This document shows, piece after piece, positions 27,068 to 36,997 of a DNA stretch of 64,000 bases. The position numbers were made by a program, and so were the translations under genes. Each line of letters starts with the position of its first letter. The first letter of the stretch is position 1. Below the pieces are notes generated by a model. That model was not told the DNA's origin. It was given only the letters and a program-made list of their open reading frames with translations, and ran no database searches. The DNA comes from Collinsella sp. (GTDB taxonomy: Bacteria; Actinomycetota; Coriobacteriia; Coriobacteriales; Coriobacteriaceae), in NCBI GenBank assembly GCA_019419645.1, contig DXZN01000005.1:5082-69081 (forward strand), read 5' to 3'.

Positions 27068-27301
27068 AGGGCCCGTGGACAAAAAATAGCAAATATGAGT
27101 ACTGTTACCAATTTAGTAACAGCGATTTCATGCCATCAGAAGGCGATTTGGACACAAGGCGTCCTACGGCGGAGGAATTGCAGGCGTTTATCAGCTAAGT
27201 ACTTGGACATATGTTGCGTAACACTGCATATTTTGCAAAAAGATAATGCTACAGGGCTTGTGACAGTACTCATATTTGACGTTTTTTGCCCACGGCCCCT
27301 T
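27068..27301. repeat. MITE-like element with ~40-bp terminal inverted repeats
   Basis: The left end (27068-27108) and the reverse complement of the right end (27260-27300) share ~40 bases with a few mismatches, including GTGG-CAAAAAA and CAAATATGAGTACTGT. Inside the left end is a further hairpin, CTGTTAC with GTAACAG (27102-27122). The ~150-base interior holds no recognisable gene. AT content is higher than its surroundings. It may be a non-autonomous mobile element or a large structured RNA. Confidence 0.65.
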
Positions 27302-27353
27302 ATTGCGTGGGCGAATCAGTTGCAAAGCGGGATCCAAAGCGTCCTTCGCAAAC

Positions 27354-27388
27354 AAAAAGCCGGGGCCCACGCGATGCGGACCCCGGCT
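27354..27388 (-). terminator. terminator after glnA
   Basis: The stem AGCCGGGG with CCCCGGCT is followed on the minus strand by TTTTTGTTTG. Confidence 0.85.
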
Positions 27389-27417
27389 CAATACCGTGAC
27401 GATATGTCGGTTACGTT

Positions 27418-29505
27418 CTACACGTAGAACAGAATGTCGTCGTAGGTCGGAACCGGCCAGTAGTCGGCGGCCACGATCTCCTCCATTGCGTCCACGGCGG
27501 CACGCAGCGTATCCATAGCGGGAACGACCTCGTGCGCGTATACGTTGGCCTGCTCCTGGCCATCGAGAGCCTCGGCCTTCTGATGTACGGCGTCGAGCGC
27601 CTTGATGGAGTCGTTGATGGCGGTGATACCGTTGCAGAGCTTGTTGAGCGTGTTCTGCTCGCACTGCATGGCGGCCTCAGCACCGGCGGCACGAATAGTC
27701 TCAAGGCCCTTAGCGACCTTGGTGGCATAGGCGGTAATGACCGGGCGATAGGTACGACGCGCCTCGCGAACCATCGTGGTAGCCTCGATGTTCATGAGCT
27801 TGTTGTACTTCTCGAGCTTGCAGTCATAGCGGCACTGGGCCTCGGCGCGGGTCAGGACACCCGTCTCCTCAAAGAGCGCAATGGCCTTATCGGAAACAAA
27901 GGCGGGAAGAGCGTCGGCCGTGGTCTTGTTGTTGGCAAGGCCGCGCTTCTCGGCCTCGATGGGCCACTCGTCGGAGTAACCGTCGCCGGAGAACAGGATG
28001 CGCTGGTGATCGGTCAGCACCTTCTTGCAGTACTCGAGCGCGGCGTCCTGGAACTTATCCTCGGGCGTACCCTCGAGTGCGTCGGCGAAGGACTTGAGCG
28101 ACTTGGCCACGGCGGCATCGAGCACCAGGTTGGAGTCGGAGACGTTCTGCTCGGAGCCGCAGGCACGGAACTCGAACTTGTTGCCGGTGAAGGCAAAGGG
28201 GGAGGTGCGGTTGCGGTCGGTGTTGTCCTGCATCAGCTTGGGCAGGGTATCGGCGCCCAGGTCGAGCACGCCGCGCGTGGCATGGACGGAAGCCTTGCCA
28301 TCGATGATCTTCTCGACAACCTCGGTAAGCTGGTCGCCCAGGAAGATGGACATAATCGCCGGAGGAGCCTCGTTGGCGCCCAGACGATGATCGTTGCCGG
28401 CCGAGGCAACGGAGGCGCGCAAGAGCTCCTGATAGTTATCGACGGCCTCGATCACCGCGGTGAGGAAGACGATGAACTGCAGGTTATCGAGCGGAGTGTC
28501 GCCCGGGTCAAGCAGGTTCTCGGACTCGGTGCCAAGCGACCAGTTATTGTGCTTGCCCGAACCGTTGATGCCCTCGAAGGGCTTCTCGTGCAGCAGGCAG
28601 ACCAAGTCGTGGCGGGAGGCGATGAGCTTCATCTTCTCCATCATGACCAGATTCTGGTCGATGGCCTCGTTGACCTCGCCGTAGACAGGGGCGAGCTCAT
28701 GCTGGCAGGGAGCGACCTCGTTGTGCTTGGTCTTGGCAGGAATGCCAAGCGCCCACAGTTCATCGTCCAGGTCCTTCATATAGGACGAGACGGTGGGGCG
28801 GATAGCGCCAAAGTAGTGCTCCTCGAGCTCCTGGCCCTTGCAGGGAGCAGCACCAAAGAGGGTGCGCCCGGTGATGACCAGGTCCCTGCGCTTGCGGTAA
28901 GCGTCCTTCTTGATCAGGAAGTACTCCTGCTCATCGCCCACGGAAGGAACGACCTTCTTGGGGGTCTTACCAAACAGCGCCAAAACGCGCTTGGACTCAC
29001 GCGAGAGTGCGGTCATGGAGCGCAGCAGCGGAGTCTTCTTGTCCAGGGCCTCGCCCGTGTAGGAGCAAAAAGCCGTGGGGATGCACAGGACATCGTCCTT
29101 AATGAATGCGGGGCTGGTGGGATCCCAAGCGGTGTAGCCACGGGCCTCGAAGGTGGCACGCAGGCCGCCGTTGGGGAAGCTGGAGGCGTCCGGCTCGCCC
29201 TGGATGAGGTTCTTGCCCGTAAACTTGGTAATGGCGGTGCCGTCGTGGTTGGGCTCGAGGAAGCTGTCGTGCTTCTCGGAAGTAATGCCCGAAAGCGGCT
29301 GGAACCAGTGCGCGTAGTGCGTCGCGCCCTTGGAGATGGCCCAGACCTTCATGGCGTGGGCAACGGCGTTGGCCACATCCAGGTCGAGCGGCTCACCGTC
29401 CTCGAGGGTTGCAGCAAGGCGCTTCCAAATGTCCTTGGGGAGGTAGTCCTTCATGACTTCCTCAGAGAACACCATGGTCCCGAAGCGGTCAGTAAGTTCG
29501 GCCAT
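27418..29505 (-). CDS. glnA: glutamine synthetase, type III
   Basis: This 695-residue enzyme makes glutamine from glutamate, ammonia and ATP. The length and the N-terminal [16 protein letters not shown] region mark the GSIII (GlnN) type rather than the ~450-residue GSI. Catalytic motifs include [19 protein letters not shown] (shown in part as [13 protein letters not shown]), [16 protein letters not shown], and SANDHRLG-type [17 protein letters not shown] in the middle. ATG 29505 follows AGGGAG. It is monocistronic with a large hairpin in its upstream region. Confidence 0.95.
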   Translation of the reverse strand: MAELTDRFGTMVFSEEVMKDYLPKDIWKRLAATLEDGEPLDLDVANAVAHAMKVWAISKGATHYAHWFQPLSGITSEKHDSFLEPNHDGTAITKFTGKNLIQGEPDASSFPNGGLRATFEARGYTAWDPTSPAFIKDDVLCIPTAFCSYTGEALDKKTPLLRSMTALSRESKRVLALFGKTPKKVVPSVGDEQEYFLIKKDAYRKRRDLVITGRTLFGAAPCKGQELEEHYFGAIRPTVSSYMKDLDDELWALGIPAKTKHNEVAPCQHELAPVYGEVNEAIDQNLVMMEKMKLIASRHDLVCLLHEKPFEGINGSGKHNNWSLGTESENLLDPGDTPLDNLQFIVFLTAVIEAVDNYQELLRASVASAGNDHRLGANEAPPAIMSIFLGDQLTEVVEKIIDGKASVHATRGVLDLGADTLPKLMQDNTDRNRTSPFAFTGNKFEFRACGSEQNVSDSNLVLDAAVAKSLKSFADALEGTPEDKFQDAALEYCKKVLTDHQRILFSGDGYSDEWPIEAEKRGLANNKTTADALPAFVSDKAIALFEETGVLTRAEAQCRYDCKLEKYNKLMNIEATTMVREARRTYRPVITAYATKVAKGLETIRAAGAEAAMQCEQNTLNKLCNGITAINDSIKALDAVHQKAEALDGQEQANVYAHEVVPAMDTLRAAVDAMEEIVAADYWPVPTYDDILFYV

Positions 29506-29716
29506 ACGGAACTCCCTTCGTATCGGCACCGCGTGAGAAGCGGTGTTGATTACTAACGAACGAGTCATAGATTAGGCTCGTCGTGTTTCCGCAACATTAC
29601 CGTTATGTTGCTGTCACGAAACCAATCAATGAGGTTACCGCATCGCGGCGGCGTTGCCGCCCTCAACAGCCAATCAACTGTATAAATTGCAGACCTCTCC
29701 CCATGGTTTAAGGGTA

Positions 29717-29792
29717 GTCAATTTGGGATGGGGCTCTATTAACTGGTATTTCGCATCAGATACCAGTCTTTATAGCCCCATCCTAGATTGAC
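29717..29792. repeat. 76-nt hairpin in the glnA-metF divergent region
   Basis: The outer arms GTCAAT..GGATGGGGCT and AGCCCCATCC..ATTGAC pair, with three unpaired bases on each side, and the tip carries a second pairing, ACTGGTAT with ATACCAGT. It lies 212 bases upstream of glnA and 140 upstream of metF in a gap (29506-29931) that has no other recognised feature. It could be a structured leader, a terminator for another transcript, or a repeat element. Confidence 0.6.
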
Positions 29793-29931
29793 CGCTCTGC
29801 TATAGGGAATGTCGATAGCAAGGCATCTTTGATTGGTATCCCCGAATAGCGAGTGAAACTCCACCGTGACACAGTGGTGCTGTAGAATCCTTACAACACA
29901 TCACACTATTACGTATCTAAAGGAGCACGAT

Positions 29932-30804
29932 ATGCGCGTCGACGAGGTTTTTAAGCAGGCAGCATCCCAGGGCACCGCACCCGTTTCGTTTGAGATGTTC
30001 CCGCCCAAGGGCGAGCTTACCCTCAACACGGCTCGCGAGGTGGCAGGCAATCTGTGCAAGCTTTCGCCGAGCTTTGTCTCGGTCACTTGTTCCGCTGGCG
30101 GCTCGGGCAACGGTGCCACCACCGCCCCCATCGCGCATATGATTACGAGCGAATTCGATACGCCCTCGGTGGCGCACCTCACCTGTGTGGGCCGTACCCA
30201 CGCCGATATCGCCGCCAAGATCGATGAGTACCGCACCGCCGGCGTGGAAAACATCCTGGCCCTGCGTGGCGATCTCCCTGCCGGCGCGACCGAGGACGAC
30301 AAGCCCGCCTCGGACTACGCCTACGCCCGCGACCTCATCCCCGAGCTCGTCGACGCCGGCTTTTGTGTGGGCGCCGCAGCCTACCCCGAGGGCCACATTG
30401 CCTGCGAGGATCTCAACCTCTCGGTCGAGCACCTCAAGCAAAAGCAAGACGCCGGCGCGAGCTTCTTTGTGACGCAGCTCTTCTTTGATAACGAGTGCTT
30501 CTATCGCTTCCGCGAGCTTGCCGACAAGGCCGGCATCACCGTGCCCATTACCGCGGGCATCATGCCGTTTATGGGCAAGTCGCAGATCAGCCGCATGGTC
30601 TTTATGTGCGGCGCGTCGCTGCCCTCCCCCGTCATCAAGATTCTCGCCAAGTACGAGAACGACCCCGAGAGCCTGCAGGCAGCCGGTGTAGATTATGCCG
30701 CCCGTCAGCTTTGCGACCTTAAGGAGCACGGCGCCGCCGGTCTGCACCTGTACACTATGAATCGTCCTGCGATCGCCGCGACTATTATGGAGCGCCTGGG
30801 GTAA
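29932..30804 (+). CDS. metF: methylenetetrahydrofolate reductase
   Basis: This 290-residue FAD enzyme reduces 5,10-methylene-THF to 5-methyl-THF. PVSFEMFPPKG begins the barrel, HLTCVGRT and NILALRGD are the folate and FAD strands, and FFVTQLFFDNECFYRF carries the conserved late strands. ATG 29932 is preceded by AAAGGAG; an upstream extension of 22 codons is not supported. It overlaps the next gene by one base, forming a metF, activation-domain, metH operon. Confidence 0.95.
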   Translation: MRVDEVFKQAASQGTAPVSFEMFPPKGELTLNTAREVAGNLCKLSPSFVSVTCSAGGSGNGATTAPIAHMITSEFDTPSVAHLTCVGRTHADIAAKIDEYRTAGVENILALRGDLPAGATEDDKPASDYAYARDLIPELVDAGFCVGAAAYPEGHIACEDLNLSVEHLKQKQDAGASFFVTQLFFDNECFYRFRELADKAGITVPITAGIMPFMGKSQISRMVFMCGASLPSPVIKILAKYENDPESLQAAGVDYAARQLCDLKEHGAAGLHLYTMNRPAIAATIMERLG

Positions 30805-31592
30805 TGGAAAAACCGCACATCGATACAACCGCTGTCGAAGTGCCGGCCGACTTTGCGTCGCCGGCGCTTTACCGTGTCGATGCTGCGCACCATCCCCGTG
30901 TCGACCGTGCCGAGATGCTGCGGTATCTGGGTTACGGCGGCCAGCAGATTGAGCCCGAGCTGTCACGACGTATTGAGCTTGTGGTCGAGCGCCTTGAGCT
31001 GGACATTGAGCCCCGCGGCGTGCGGCGCGTGTTTACCGTCGATGCCACGGGCGTGGACGAGCAGGGAGAGCCTTGCATCCGTCTGGTCGGCACCAACGTT
31101 GAGCTGCGCGGTCGCGACATCTATCGACATCTCAAGGACGCCCGCATGGCCGCGCTGATGGCCTGCACCCTCGGCATGGACGCCGAGCGTCGTCTGCGCA
31201 CCACGGGAGCCCAGCAGCCCCTGGAGGGAGCCGTGCTCGACGCCGCATGCTCTGCCTATGTAGAAGCCGCCGTCGAGCAGATGGACCAGCAGGTTAAGGC
31301 TGCGGCCGCCGCACACGGACTCGCCGGCAACTGGCGCTTTAGTCCCGGCTACGGCGACTGCCCGCTCTCGGCCCAGCGCTCGATCGTCAATGCGCTCAAC
31401 GCCACGCGGCTCATCGGCCTGACCGTCACGCCCACCAGCCTGCTCATGCCCACCAAAAGCGTGACCGCGGTGATCGGTCTGTTCGACGGCGAAGTCCACG
31501 ACGCCCAGACCCGCCCCACCTGCAATATCTGCCGCATGCGCGAGCACTGCCGCTTCCGCGCCGCCCACACCACCTGCTATTCCAGCCATTAG
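30804..31592 (+). CDS. stand-alone methionine synthase activation domain protein
   Basis: This 262-residue protein matches the C-terminal activation (AdoMet-binding) domain of MetH, with the hallmark RFSPGYGDCPLSAQ (about residues 176-189). In Escherichia coli this domain is part of MetH; here MetH at 31602 stops after the B12 domain, so this protein should supply reactivation in trans. The last third has a cysteine group, CNICRMREHC, that could bind a metal. ATG overlaps the metF stop. Confidence 0.9.
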   Translation: MEKPHIDTTAVEVPADFASPALYRVDAAHHPRVDRAEMLRYLGYGGQQIEPELSRRIELVVERLELDIEPRGVRRVFTVDATGVDEQGEPCIRLVGTNVELRGRDIYRHLKDARMAALMACTLGMDAERRLRTTGAQQPLEGAVLDAACSAYVEAAVEQMDQQVKAAAAAHGLAGNWRFSPGYGDCPLSAQRSIVNALNATRLIGLTVTPTSLLMPTKSVTAVIGLFDGEVHDAQTRPTCNICRMREHCRFRAAHTTCYSSH

Positions 31593-31601
31593 GAGCCCTC
31601 A

Positions 31602-34160
31602 ATGTTTACTCCGCTTATCACTCATGATTCTGACGGCACTGCATTGGCGGCACCCGTTGATGCCGCACGTCGCAACGGAGCCACGTACAAGGCGCGCACG
31701 ATCGACGATCTGCGCATTAAGGACGATCGCCTGCGTGCGGCCATCGAGGGCACGGGACACCTGCTGTTCGACGGCGGCATGGGCACCATGCTGCAGGCCG
31801 CTGGCATGAAGGCGGGCGCCCTGCCCGAGCTGCTCAACTTTGAGGAACCCCAGGTCATTACCGACATTCAGCGACAGTACGTCGAGGCCGGCTGCGACGT
31901 GATCACCGCCAACACCTTTGGTGCCAACGCCCACAAGCTCGACAGTACCGCCACCGTGGCAGATGTCTTTGCCGCCGCTGTCGCCTGCGCCCGTGCAGCC
32001 GGTGCCCACTACGTCGCCGGCGATATCGGCCCCATCGGCGCGCTGCTGCGCCCCTTGGGTACCCTCAGCTTCGACGAGGCCTACGACCTCTTTGCCGAGG
32101 AGGTGCGCTCTGGCGTCGCCGCGGGTGTGGACCTCTTTATTATCGAGACTATGACCGACCTTGCCGAGATCAAGGCGGCCGTCCTCGCCTGCCGCGAGAA
32201 CTCCGACCTGCCCGTCTTTGCCACCATGACCTTTGAGGAAGACGGACGCACCTTCTTGGGCACGAGCCCCGAGGTCGCCGCCATCACCCTCGACGCCATC
32301 GGCGCCGACGTTTTGGGCATCAACTGCAGCCAGGGCCCGGCCGAGCTCCGAGGACTCGCCGCGCGTATGCTCACCGTTACGGACAAGCCCGTTATGGTGC
32401 AGGCCAATGCGGGACTGCCCCGCGTGGACGATGACGGAAACACCGTCTTTGATATCCAGGCACCCGAATACGCCGAGGCCGTCGCTGGCATGATTGAGGA
32501 CGGCGTGAGCGTCGTGGGCGGCTGCTGCGGCACCACGCCGGCGCACATGGCCGCTTTGCGCACGCTTATCGATAACCACACGCCCAGCACGCGCCGCCGC
32601 AAGCCCAGCATGTCGGTCACGAGCGCCCAAACGGTCGTGGACCTTCCCAGCGACGGCCACAAGATTGCCGTCATCGGCGAGCGCATCAACCCCACCGGTA
32701 AAAAACGCCTGCAGCAGGCCCTGCGCGACGGCGATCTGGACTACGTGGTGAGCCAGGGCATCAGCCAGCAGGAGCAGGGCGCCGACATCCTGGACGTCAA
32801 CGTGGGCCTGCCCGAGATCGACGAGGTCAAGATTATCCAACAGGCCACCGAGCAGCTCCAAGGCTCCACGCTGTTGCCGCTGCAGATCGACTCCACCGAT
32901 CCCGCCGCCGTCGAGGCCGCCGTACGCCGCTATGCCGGCAAGCCCATCATCAACTCCGTCAACGGCAAACAGCAGATCATGGATGAGATCTTTCCGCTGG
33001 TTGCCCACTACGGCACCAACGTCGTCGGCCTTACGCTCGACGAAGGCGGCATCCCCGATACCGCCGAGGCCCGCTTCGCCATCGCCGAGCGCATCGTGGC
33101 CGAGGCCGCCCGCTACGGCATCGGCCCGGACCGCATCCTCATCGACTGCCTGGTCATGACCGCCTCGACCAACCAGCGCCAGGCCGAGCAGATCCTGCGC
33201 GCCATGTCCCTGTGCAAGGAGCGCCTGGGCGTCAAATGCGCGCTCGGCGTGTCGAACATCAGCTTTGGCCTGCCCGCTCGCCCGCTGCTGGGCTCGGTCT
33301 TTTTGGCCGCCGCCTTTGGTGCAGGTCTGGACGCCCCCATCATGAACCCGGGCTCCAAGCGCTTTATGGACACCGTCTACAGCTATCGCGTCCTGAGCGT
33401 TGAGGACGAGGGCTCGACCGGATACATCGAGCGCTATGCCGGCTGGACCGATCCGTACAAGATCGCCGCCAACCCGGCAGCGGCTCAGGCCGCATCGAGT
33501 GATGCCGCGCCTGCTGCTGGCACCGCCGGCACTGACGGCAACGACGACCCGATTCGTCGAATGGTCGTCTCGGGCCGCAAAGGCGAGATCGCTGCCGAGA
33601 CCGAGCGTCTGCTGACAGACCACGACGCTATGGACCTCATCAACAATCACTTTATCCCCGCTCTCGACGAGGTTGGCGTCCTCTTTGACCAGGGAAAGTT
33701 CTTCTTGCCGCAGCTCATGGCCTCGGCCGAAGCCGCACGCGTGGGCTTCGACACCATCAAGCGCCTGATGCCCGCCGGCGAGATCGCCGACAAGGGCAAG
33801 ATCTGCGTGGCCACCGTCAAGGGCGACATCCACGATATTGGCAAGAACATCGTCAAAATGCTGCTCGACAACTACGGCTACACCGTCTTTGACCTGGGCC
33901 GCGATGTCGATCCGCAGGAGGTACTCAAGACCGTCAAGGAGCGCGATATCAAACTCGTCGGCCTCTCGGCGCTTATGACCACCACCGTCGTCGCCATGGA
34001 GGAGACCATCAAGCTGCTCCATGCCGAGGTTCCGGGCGTCAAGATTATCGTAGGCGGCGCCGTGCTCACCCCCGAATACGCCAAGCAGATCGGCGCGGAC
34101 TACTACGCCAAGGATGCCGCCGAAAGCGCGCGCATTGCCGAAGAGGTCTTTGGGCAGTAA
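31602..34160 (+). CDS. metH: cobalamin-dependent methionine synthase, without activation domain
   Basis: This 852-residue protein has three MetH modules. The homocysteine-binding barrel (about 40-340) has zinc cysteines including Cys308-Cys309 in GGCCGTTP. The folate-binding barrel (about 350-620) has IGERINPTGKK and GISQQEQGADILDVNVG. The B12 module (about 640-852) has the cobalt-ligand motif DIHDIGKN with His744. The AdoMet activation domain is missing and is encoded just upstream. A Ser/Ala-rich linker is near residue 630. Confidence 0.95.
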   Translation: MFTPLITHDSDGTALAAPVDAARRNGATYKARTIDDLRIKDDRLRAAIEGTGHLLFDGGMGTMLQAAGMKAGALPELLNFEEPQVITDIQRQYVEAGCDVITANTFGANAHKLDSTATVADVFAAAVACARAAGAHYVAGDIGPIGALLRPLGTLSFDEAYDLFAEEVRSGVAAGVDLFIIETMTDLAEIKAAVLACRENSDLPVFATMTFEEDGRTFLGTSPEVAAITLDAIGADVLGINCSQGPAELRGLAARMLTVTDKPVMVQANAGLPRVDDDGNTVFDIQAPEYAEAVAGMIEDGVSVVGGCCGTTPAHMAALRTLIDNHTPSTRRRKPSMSVTSAQTVVDLPSDGHKIAVIGERINPTGKKRLQQALRDGDLDYVVSQGISQQEQGADILDVNVGLPEIDEVKIIQQATEQLQGSTLLPLQIDSTDPAAVEAAVRRYAGKPIINSVNGKQQIMDEIFPLVAHYGTNVVGLTLDEGGIPDTAEARFAIAERIVAEAARYGIGPDRILIDCLVMTASTNQRQAEQILRAMSLCKERLGVKCALGVSNISFGLPARPLLGSVFLAAAFGAGLDAPIMNPGSKRFMDTVYSYRVLSVEDEGSTGYIERYAGWTDPYKIAANPAAAQAASSDAAPAAGTAGTDGNDDPIRRMVVSGRKGEIAAETERLLTDHDAMDLINNHFIPALDEVGVLFDQGKFFLPQLMASAEAARVGFDTIKRLMPAGEIADKGKICVATVKGDIHDIGKNIVKMLLDNYGYTVFDLGRDVDPQEVLKTVKERDIKLVGLSALMTTTVVAMEETIKLLHAEVPGVKIIVGGAVLTPEYAKQIGADYYAKDAAESARIAEEVFGQ

Positions 34161-34185
34161 CACAACGGAAACAACCGAGCACTAA

Positions 34186-34223
34186 AACGTGCCGCACGCG
34201 CCACTTGGCACGTGCGGCACGTT
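34186..34223 (+). terminator. hairpin after metH
   Basis: A 13-bp stem, AACGTGCCGCACG with CGTGCGGCACGTT, lies 25 bases after the metH stop. No T tract follows, so it may be a 3-prime stabilising hairpin rather than a classical terminator. Confidence 0.6.
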
Positions 34224-34268
34224 AGAATAGATAAGACTATGCTCGTTTTGGCAGATAGGAGCGCAAGG

Positions 34269-35633
34269 ATGGCGATCACGCCTGCAGAAATCGCGGAAAC
34301 CCGCGGCATGGTTGAGGAGCAGAACCTCGACATCAGGACCATCACCATGGGTGTTTCGCTCATGGGTTGCGGCGACGAGAACCTCGACCGCATGTGCACG
34401 AAGATCTACGACCACGTGACGCACACGGCTGAGCATCTGGTCGAGACCGCCGAGAACCTCGAGCGCGAGTACGGTATCCCCATCGTCAACAAGCGCGTTT
34501 CCGTCACCCCGGTGGCGCAGATCGCCGCGTGCTGCAAGGATGAGGACCTCACCCCCATCGCGCACGCCCTCGACCGCGCGGCCGAGACACTCGGCATCGA
34601 TTACCTGGGCGGCTTCTCCGCACTCGTCCAGAAGGGCATCGGCGACGCCGATCGCCGCGTTATCCAGTCCATCCCCCAGGCGCTCGCCACCACGAGCCGC
34701 GTCTGCTCCAGCGTCAACGTCGCCAGCCTGCGCGCCGGTATCAACATGGATGCCGTGCTCATGGCCGCCCAGACTATCATCGATGCCGCTAAACTCACGG
34801 CCGACCAGGATTCCGTCGGCGCTTCCAAGTTTGTCTGCTTTGCCAACATGGTCGAGGACTCCCCGTTTATGGCGGGCGCCGTCCACGGCGGTGGCGAGGC
34901 CGACGCCGTCATCAACGTAGGCGTCTCGGGCCCCGGCGTTATGGCCGCAGCCCTGGAGACGCTGCCCGATTCCGCCTCGATGATGGAAGTCGCCGAAAAG
35001 ATTAAGCAGACCGCCTTTAAGATCACCCGTGCCGGCGAGCTCATGAGCCGCGAGGCCGCCCATCGTCTGGGTGTCGAGAAGGGCATTGTCGACCTGTCGC
35101 TGGCTCCCACGCCTGCCATCGGCGACTCCGTCGCGCGCATCCTCGAGATCATCGGCGTGGGCACCTGCGGTGGCCCGGGCACGACCTGCGCGCTCGCCAT
35201 GCTCAACGATGCCGTCAAGAAGGGCGGCGTCATGGCCAGCTCCAGCGTGGGCGGTCTTTCCGGCGCCTTTATCCCCGTGTCCGAGGACGCCGGCATGATC
35301 GCCGCCGTCGAGGCCGGTGCGCTTTCGCTCGAGAAGCTCGAGGCCATGACCTGCGTGTGCTCCGTGGGCCTGGACATGATCGCCATCCCCGGCGACACCC
35401 CGGTCGAGACCATCGCCGGCATCATCGCCGACGAGATGGCCATCGGCGTCATCAACAACAAGACCACGGCCGTCCGCGTGATTCCTGCCATCGGCAAGGG
35501 CGTGGGTGACTGCGTCGAGTACGGCGGCCTGTTCGGCCGTGCGCCCATCATGCCGGTGAACCCCAACGCCGGCACCGTGCTTGCCCATCGCGGTGGACGC
35601 TTCCCGGCGCCGCTGAACTCGCTGAAGAACTAG
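34269..35633 (+). CDS. DUF711 / UPF0210 family protein
   Basis: This 454-residue protein belongs to the PFL0210-like family: [22 protein letters not shown] at the start (in part [15 protein letters not shown]), the [17 protein letters not shown] segment, [17 protein letters not shown] and [11 protein letters not shown]. The structure family is related to glycyl-radical-like barrels but lacks the radical site; the biochemical role is unknown. ATG 34269 follows TAGGAG; two earlier in-frame starts are possible. The ACT-domain protein (UPF0237) that often precedes it is absent here. It is followed by a large hairpin. Confidence 0.9.
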   Translation: MAITPAEIAETRGMVEEQNLDIRTITMGVSLMGCGDENLDRMCTKIYDHVTHTAEHLVETAENLEREYGIPIVNKRVSVTPVAQIAACCKDEDLTPIAHALDRAAETLGIDYLGGFSALVQKGIGDADRRVIQSIPQALATTSRVCSSVNVASLRAGINMDAVLMAAQTIIDAAKLTADQDSVGASKFVCFANMVEDSPFMAGAVHGGGEADAVINVGVSGPGVMAAALETLPDSASMMEVAEKIKQTAFKITRAGELMSREAAHRLGVEKGIVDLSLAPTPAIGDSVARILEIIGVGTCGGPGTTCALAMLNDAVKKGGVMASSSVGGLSGAFIPVSEDAGMIAAVEAGALSLEKLEAMTCVCSVGLDMIAIPGDTPVETIAGIIADEMAIGVINNKTTAVRVIPAIGKGVGDCVEYGGLFGRAPIMPVNPNAGTVLAHRGGRFPAPLNSLKN

Positions 35634-35650
35634 CTGAGGGGGACTGGCGA

Positions 35651-35784
35651 GGAGCCCCGGGGAGGGCAAATATATAAGGTCGCCTGCTCGGACAGTCCTG
35701 GCTCGCACGGAGAGCACATTAAGTGCTCTCCGGCTCGTGCGGAACTCGCGATCGACCTTATATATTTGCCCTCCCCGGGGCTCC
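35651..35784 (+). repeat. 134-nt 3-prime hairpin with conserved tip (copy 1)
   Basis: The outer arms, 35651-35682 and 35753-35784, are 32 bases each and perfectly complementary. The tip contains ACAGTCCTG, then GAGAGCACATTAAGTGCTCTC, then GTGCGGAACTC. The same order, in the same orientation relative to the upstream gene, occurs in the hairpin after gatB (55828-55966), while the middle of the arms differs. It starts 17 bases after the DUF711 stop. Confidence 0.85.
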
Positions 35785-35900
35785 CGCACAACGGGACCTC
35801 AGTTGGGTTCTATCCCGGTTGCAGTTGCTTCGCTCCTGCACCACTTGGCTGGTGCGGCGGTTTGGCGTTGGAACGGTTCTTTTTCTGATATATGCTGGTT

Positions 35901-35932
35901 GCGGCTCTTCTTTTGGGAGGAGTCGCTTTTTT
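35901..35932 (+). terminator. terminator-like hairpin just before the methyltransferase start
   Basis: GCGGCTCTTC and GAGGAGTCGC pair with wobbles and are followed by TTTTTT, ending 20 bases before the GTG start codon of the next gene. It could end readthrough from upstream or act as an attenuator in a short leader. Confidence 0.5.
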
Positions 35933-35951
35933 GTTGTGAGGGGGATGGCCC

Positions 35952-36839
35952 GTGGCTGATGGTGTAATTCAATCTGAGCTGCTTTCTGCTGATTGGAATG
36001 GCGAATGGATGCGTCTGCAAGCTGATCGGCGACGGGCTGTTGATTCTTTTGAGTGGGATAAGCGGGCTCGGCATTTTCGTCCGCTGGAGACTGCTCCGTA
36101 TACGCGGGATTTTATAAAGCTGCTGGCGCTTGATCCTGGTGAGTCGGTGCTCGATATGGGGTGCGGGGCTGGGTCGATTGCTATTCCGCTTGCTCAGGCT
36201 GGACATCCTATAATTGCAGCCGACTTCTCCCCCGCTATGTTGGGCACCCTTGATGCCGGCGTTGAGTACTATGGGCTCGAGGACCTGATTACGCCGCTTG
36301 AGCTTGCCTGGGATGATGATTGGGATCTGGTTGGGCCGGTTGCCAAGGCTGTTGATGTTGCCTTTGCGAGTCGCTCGGTTACTACGAACGACCTGAAGGG
36401 GGCGCTTGCCAAGCTTGACCGTACGGCTCGTCGGCGTTGTGCCGTCACGATGGTCGCCAACTCCAGACCGCGTTATGACCTGCACTTGATGAACGCCATC
36501 GGCGACTCGGTTACCTGTAGCAATGGTTTTGTGTACGCCTTTAACATCCTTATTCAGATGGGGGCACTGCCGCAGGTCACGTATTTTGAATCGCCCCGAC
36601 GCGACACCTTCGATAGTCTCGAAGCGGGCGTGGCAGACTTTTCTCGCATGCTCGAACATGGCAACGAGGATAAGATCGACCGCCTGCGCGACTATATCGC
36701 CCACCACATGATCGAGAACCCCCATGCCGGCGAGCCGGGATCCAAGGGCGTACCGCAGGGACGCTACATGCTCGACCACATCCGCAAAGTCCGATGGGCG
36801 TTTATCGCCTGGGAGCCGGTCTCCGTACCCCGCCCGTAG
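35952..36839 (+). CDS. class I SAM-dependent methyltransferase
   Basis: This 295-residue protein has a long N-terminal helical region (ADWNGEWMRLQADRR) before the SAM loop VLDMGCGAGSIAIPLA (about residues 67-82) and AADFSPAML. Later segments are VAFASRSVTTNDLKGAL and RRRCAVTMVANSRP. The substrate is unknown. The GTG start at 35952 is close to GAGGGGGATGG. It stands alone between the large hairpin and yhbY. Confidence 0.85.
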   Translation: MADGVIQSELLSADWNGEWMRLQADRRRAVDSFEWDKRARHFRPLETAPYTRDFIKLLALDPGESVLDMGCGAGSIAIPLAQAGHPIIAADFSPAMLGTLDAGVEYYGLEDLITPLELAWDDDWDLVGPVAKAVDVAFASRSVTTNDLKGALAKLDRTARRRCAVTMVANSRPRYDLHLMNAIGDSVTCSNGFVYAFNILIQMGALPQVTYFESPRRDTFDSLEAGVADFSRMLEHGNEDKIDRLRDYIAHHMIENPHAGEPGSKGVPQGRYMLDHIRKVRWAFIAWEPVSVPRP

Positions 36840-36997
36840 CCCATCTAAAGCTTGCATCGTCTTCCCGTCCGGCATCCGCATTCTTTGCGAACTGGGCAAA
36901 CGCGCTCCACACCGCGCCGTTCCTGCGCTATCGTGGGACAGCTCACGTAGATTAAGGCCCCATCGCGGGGCGCCCCATACATAGAAAGCGAGAACCC

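Noticed and set aside
27532..29556. A 674-codon open frame opposite glnA
   Set aside because: Antisense shadow of the glutamine synthetase gene; no ribosome site and no family features.
29506..29931. SAM or glutamine riboswitch before metF or glnA
   Set aside because: None of the conserved riboswitch cores I know is present; only a simple long hairpin was found.
31599..34163. An 854-codon open frame opposite metH
   Set aside because: Antisense shadow of a full MetH with all catalytic motifs on the plus strand.
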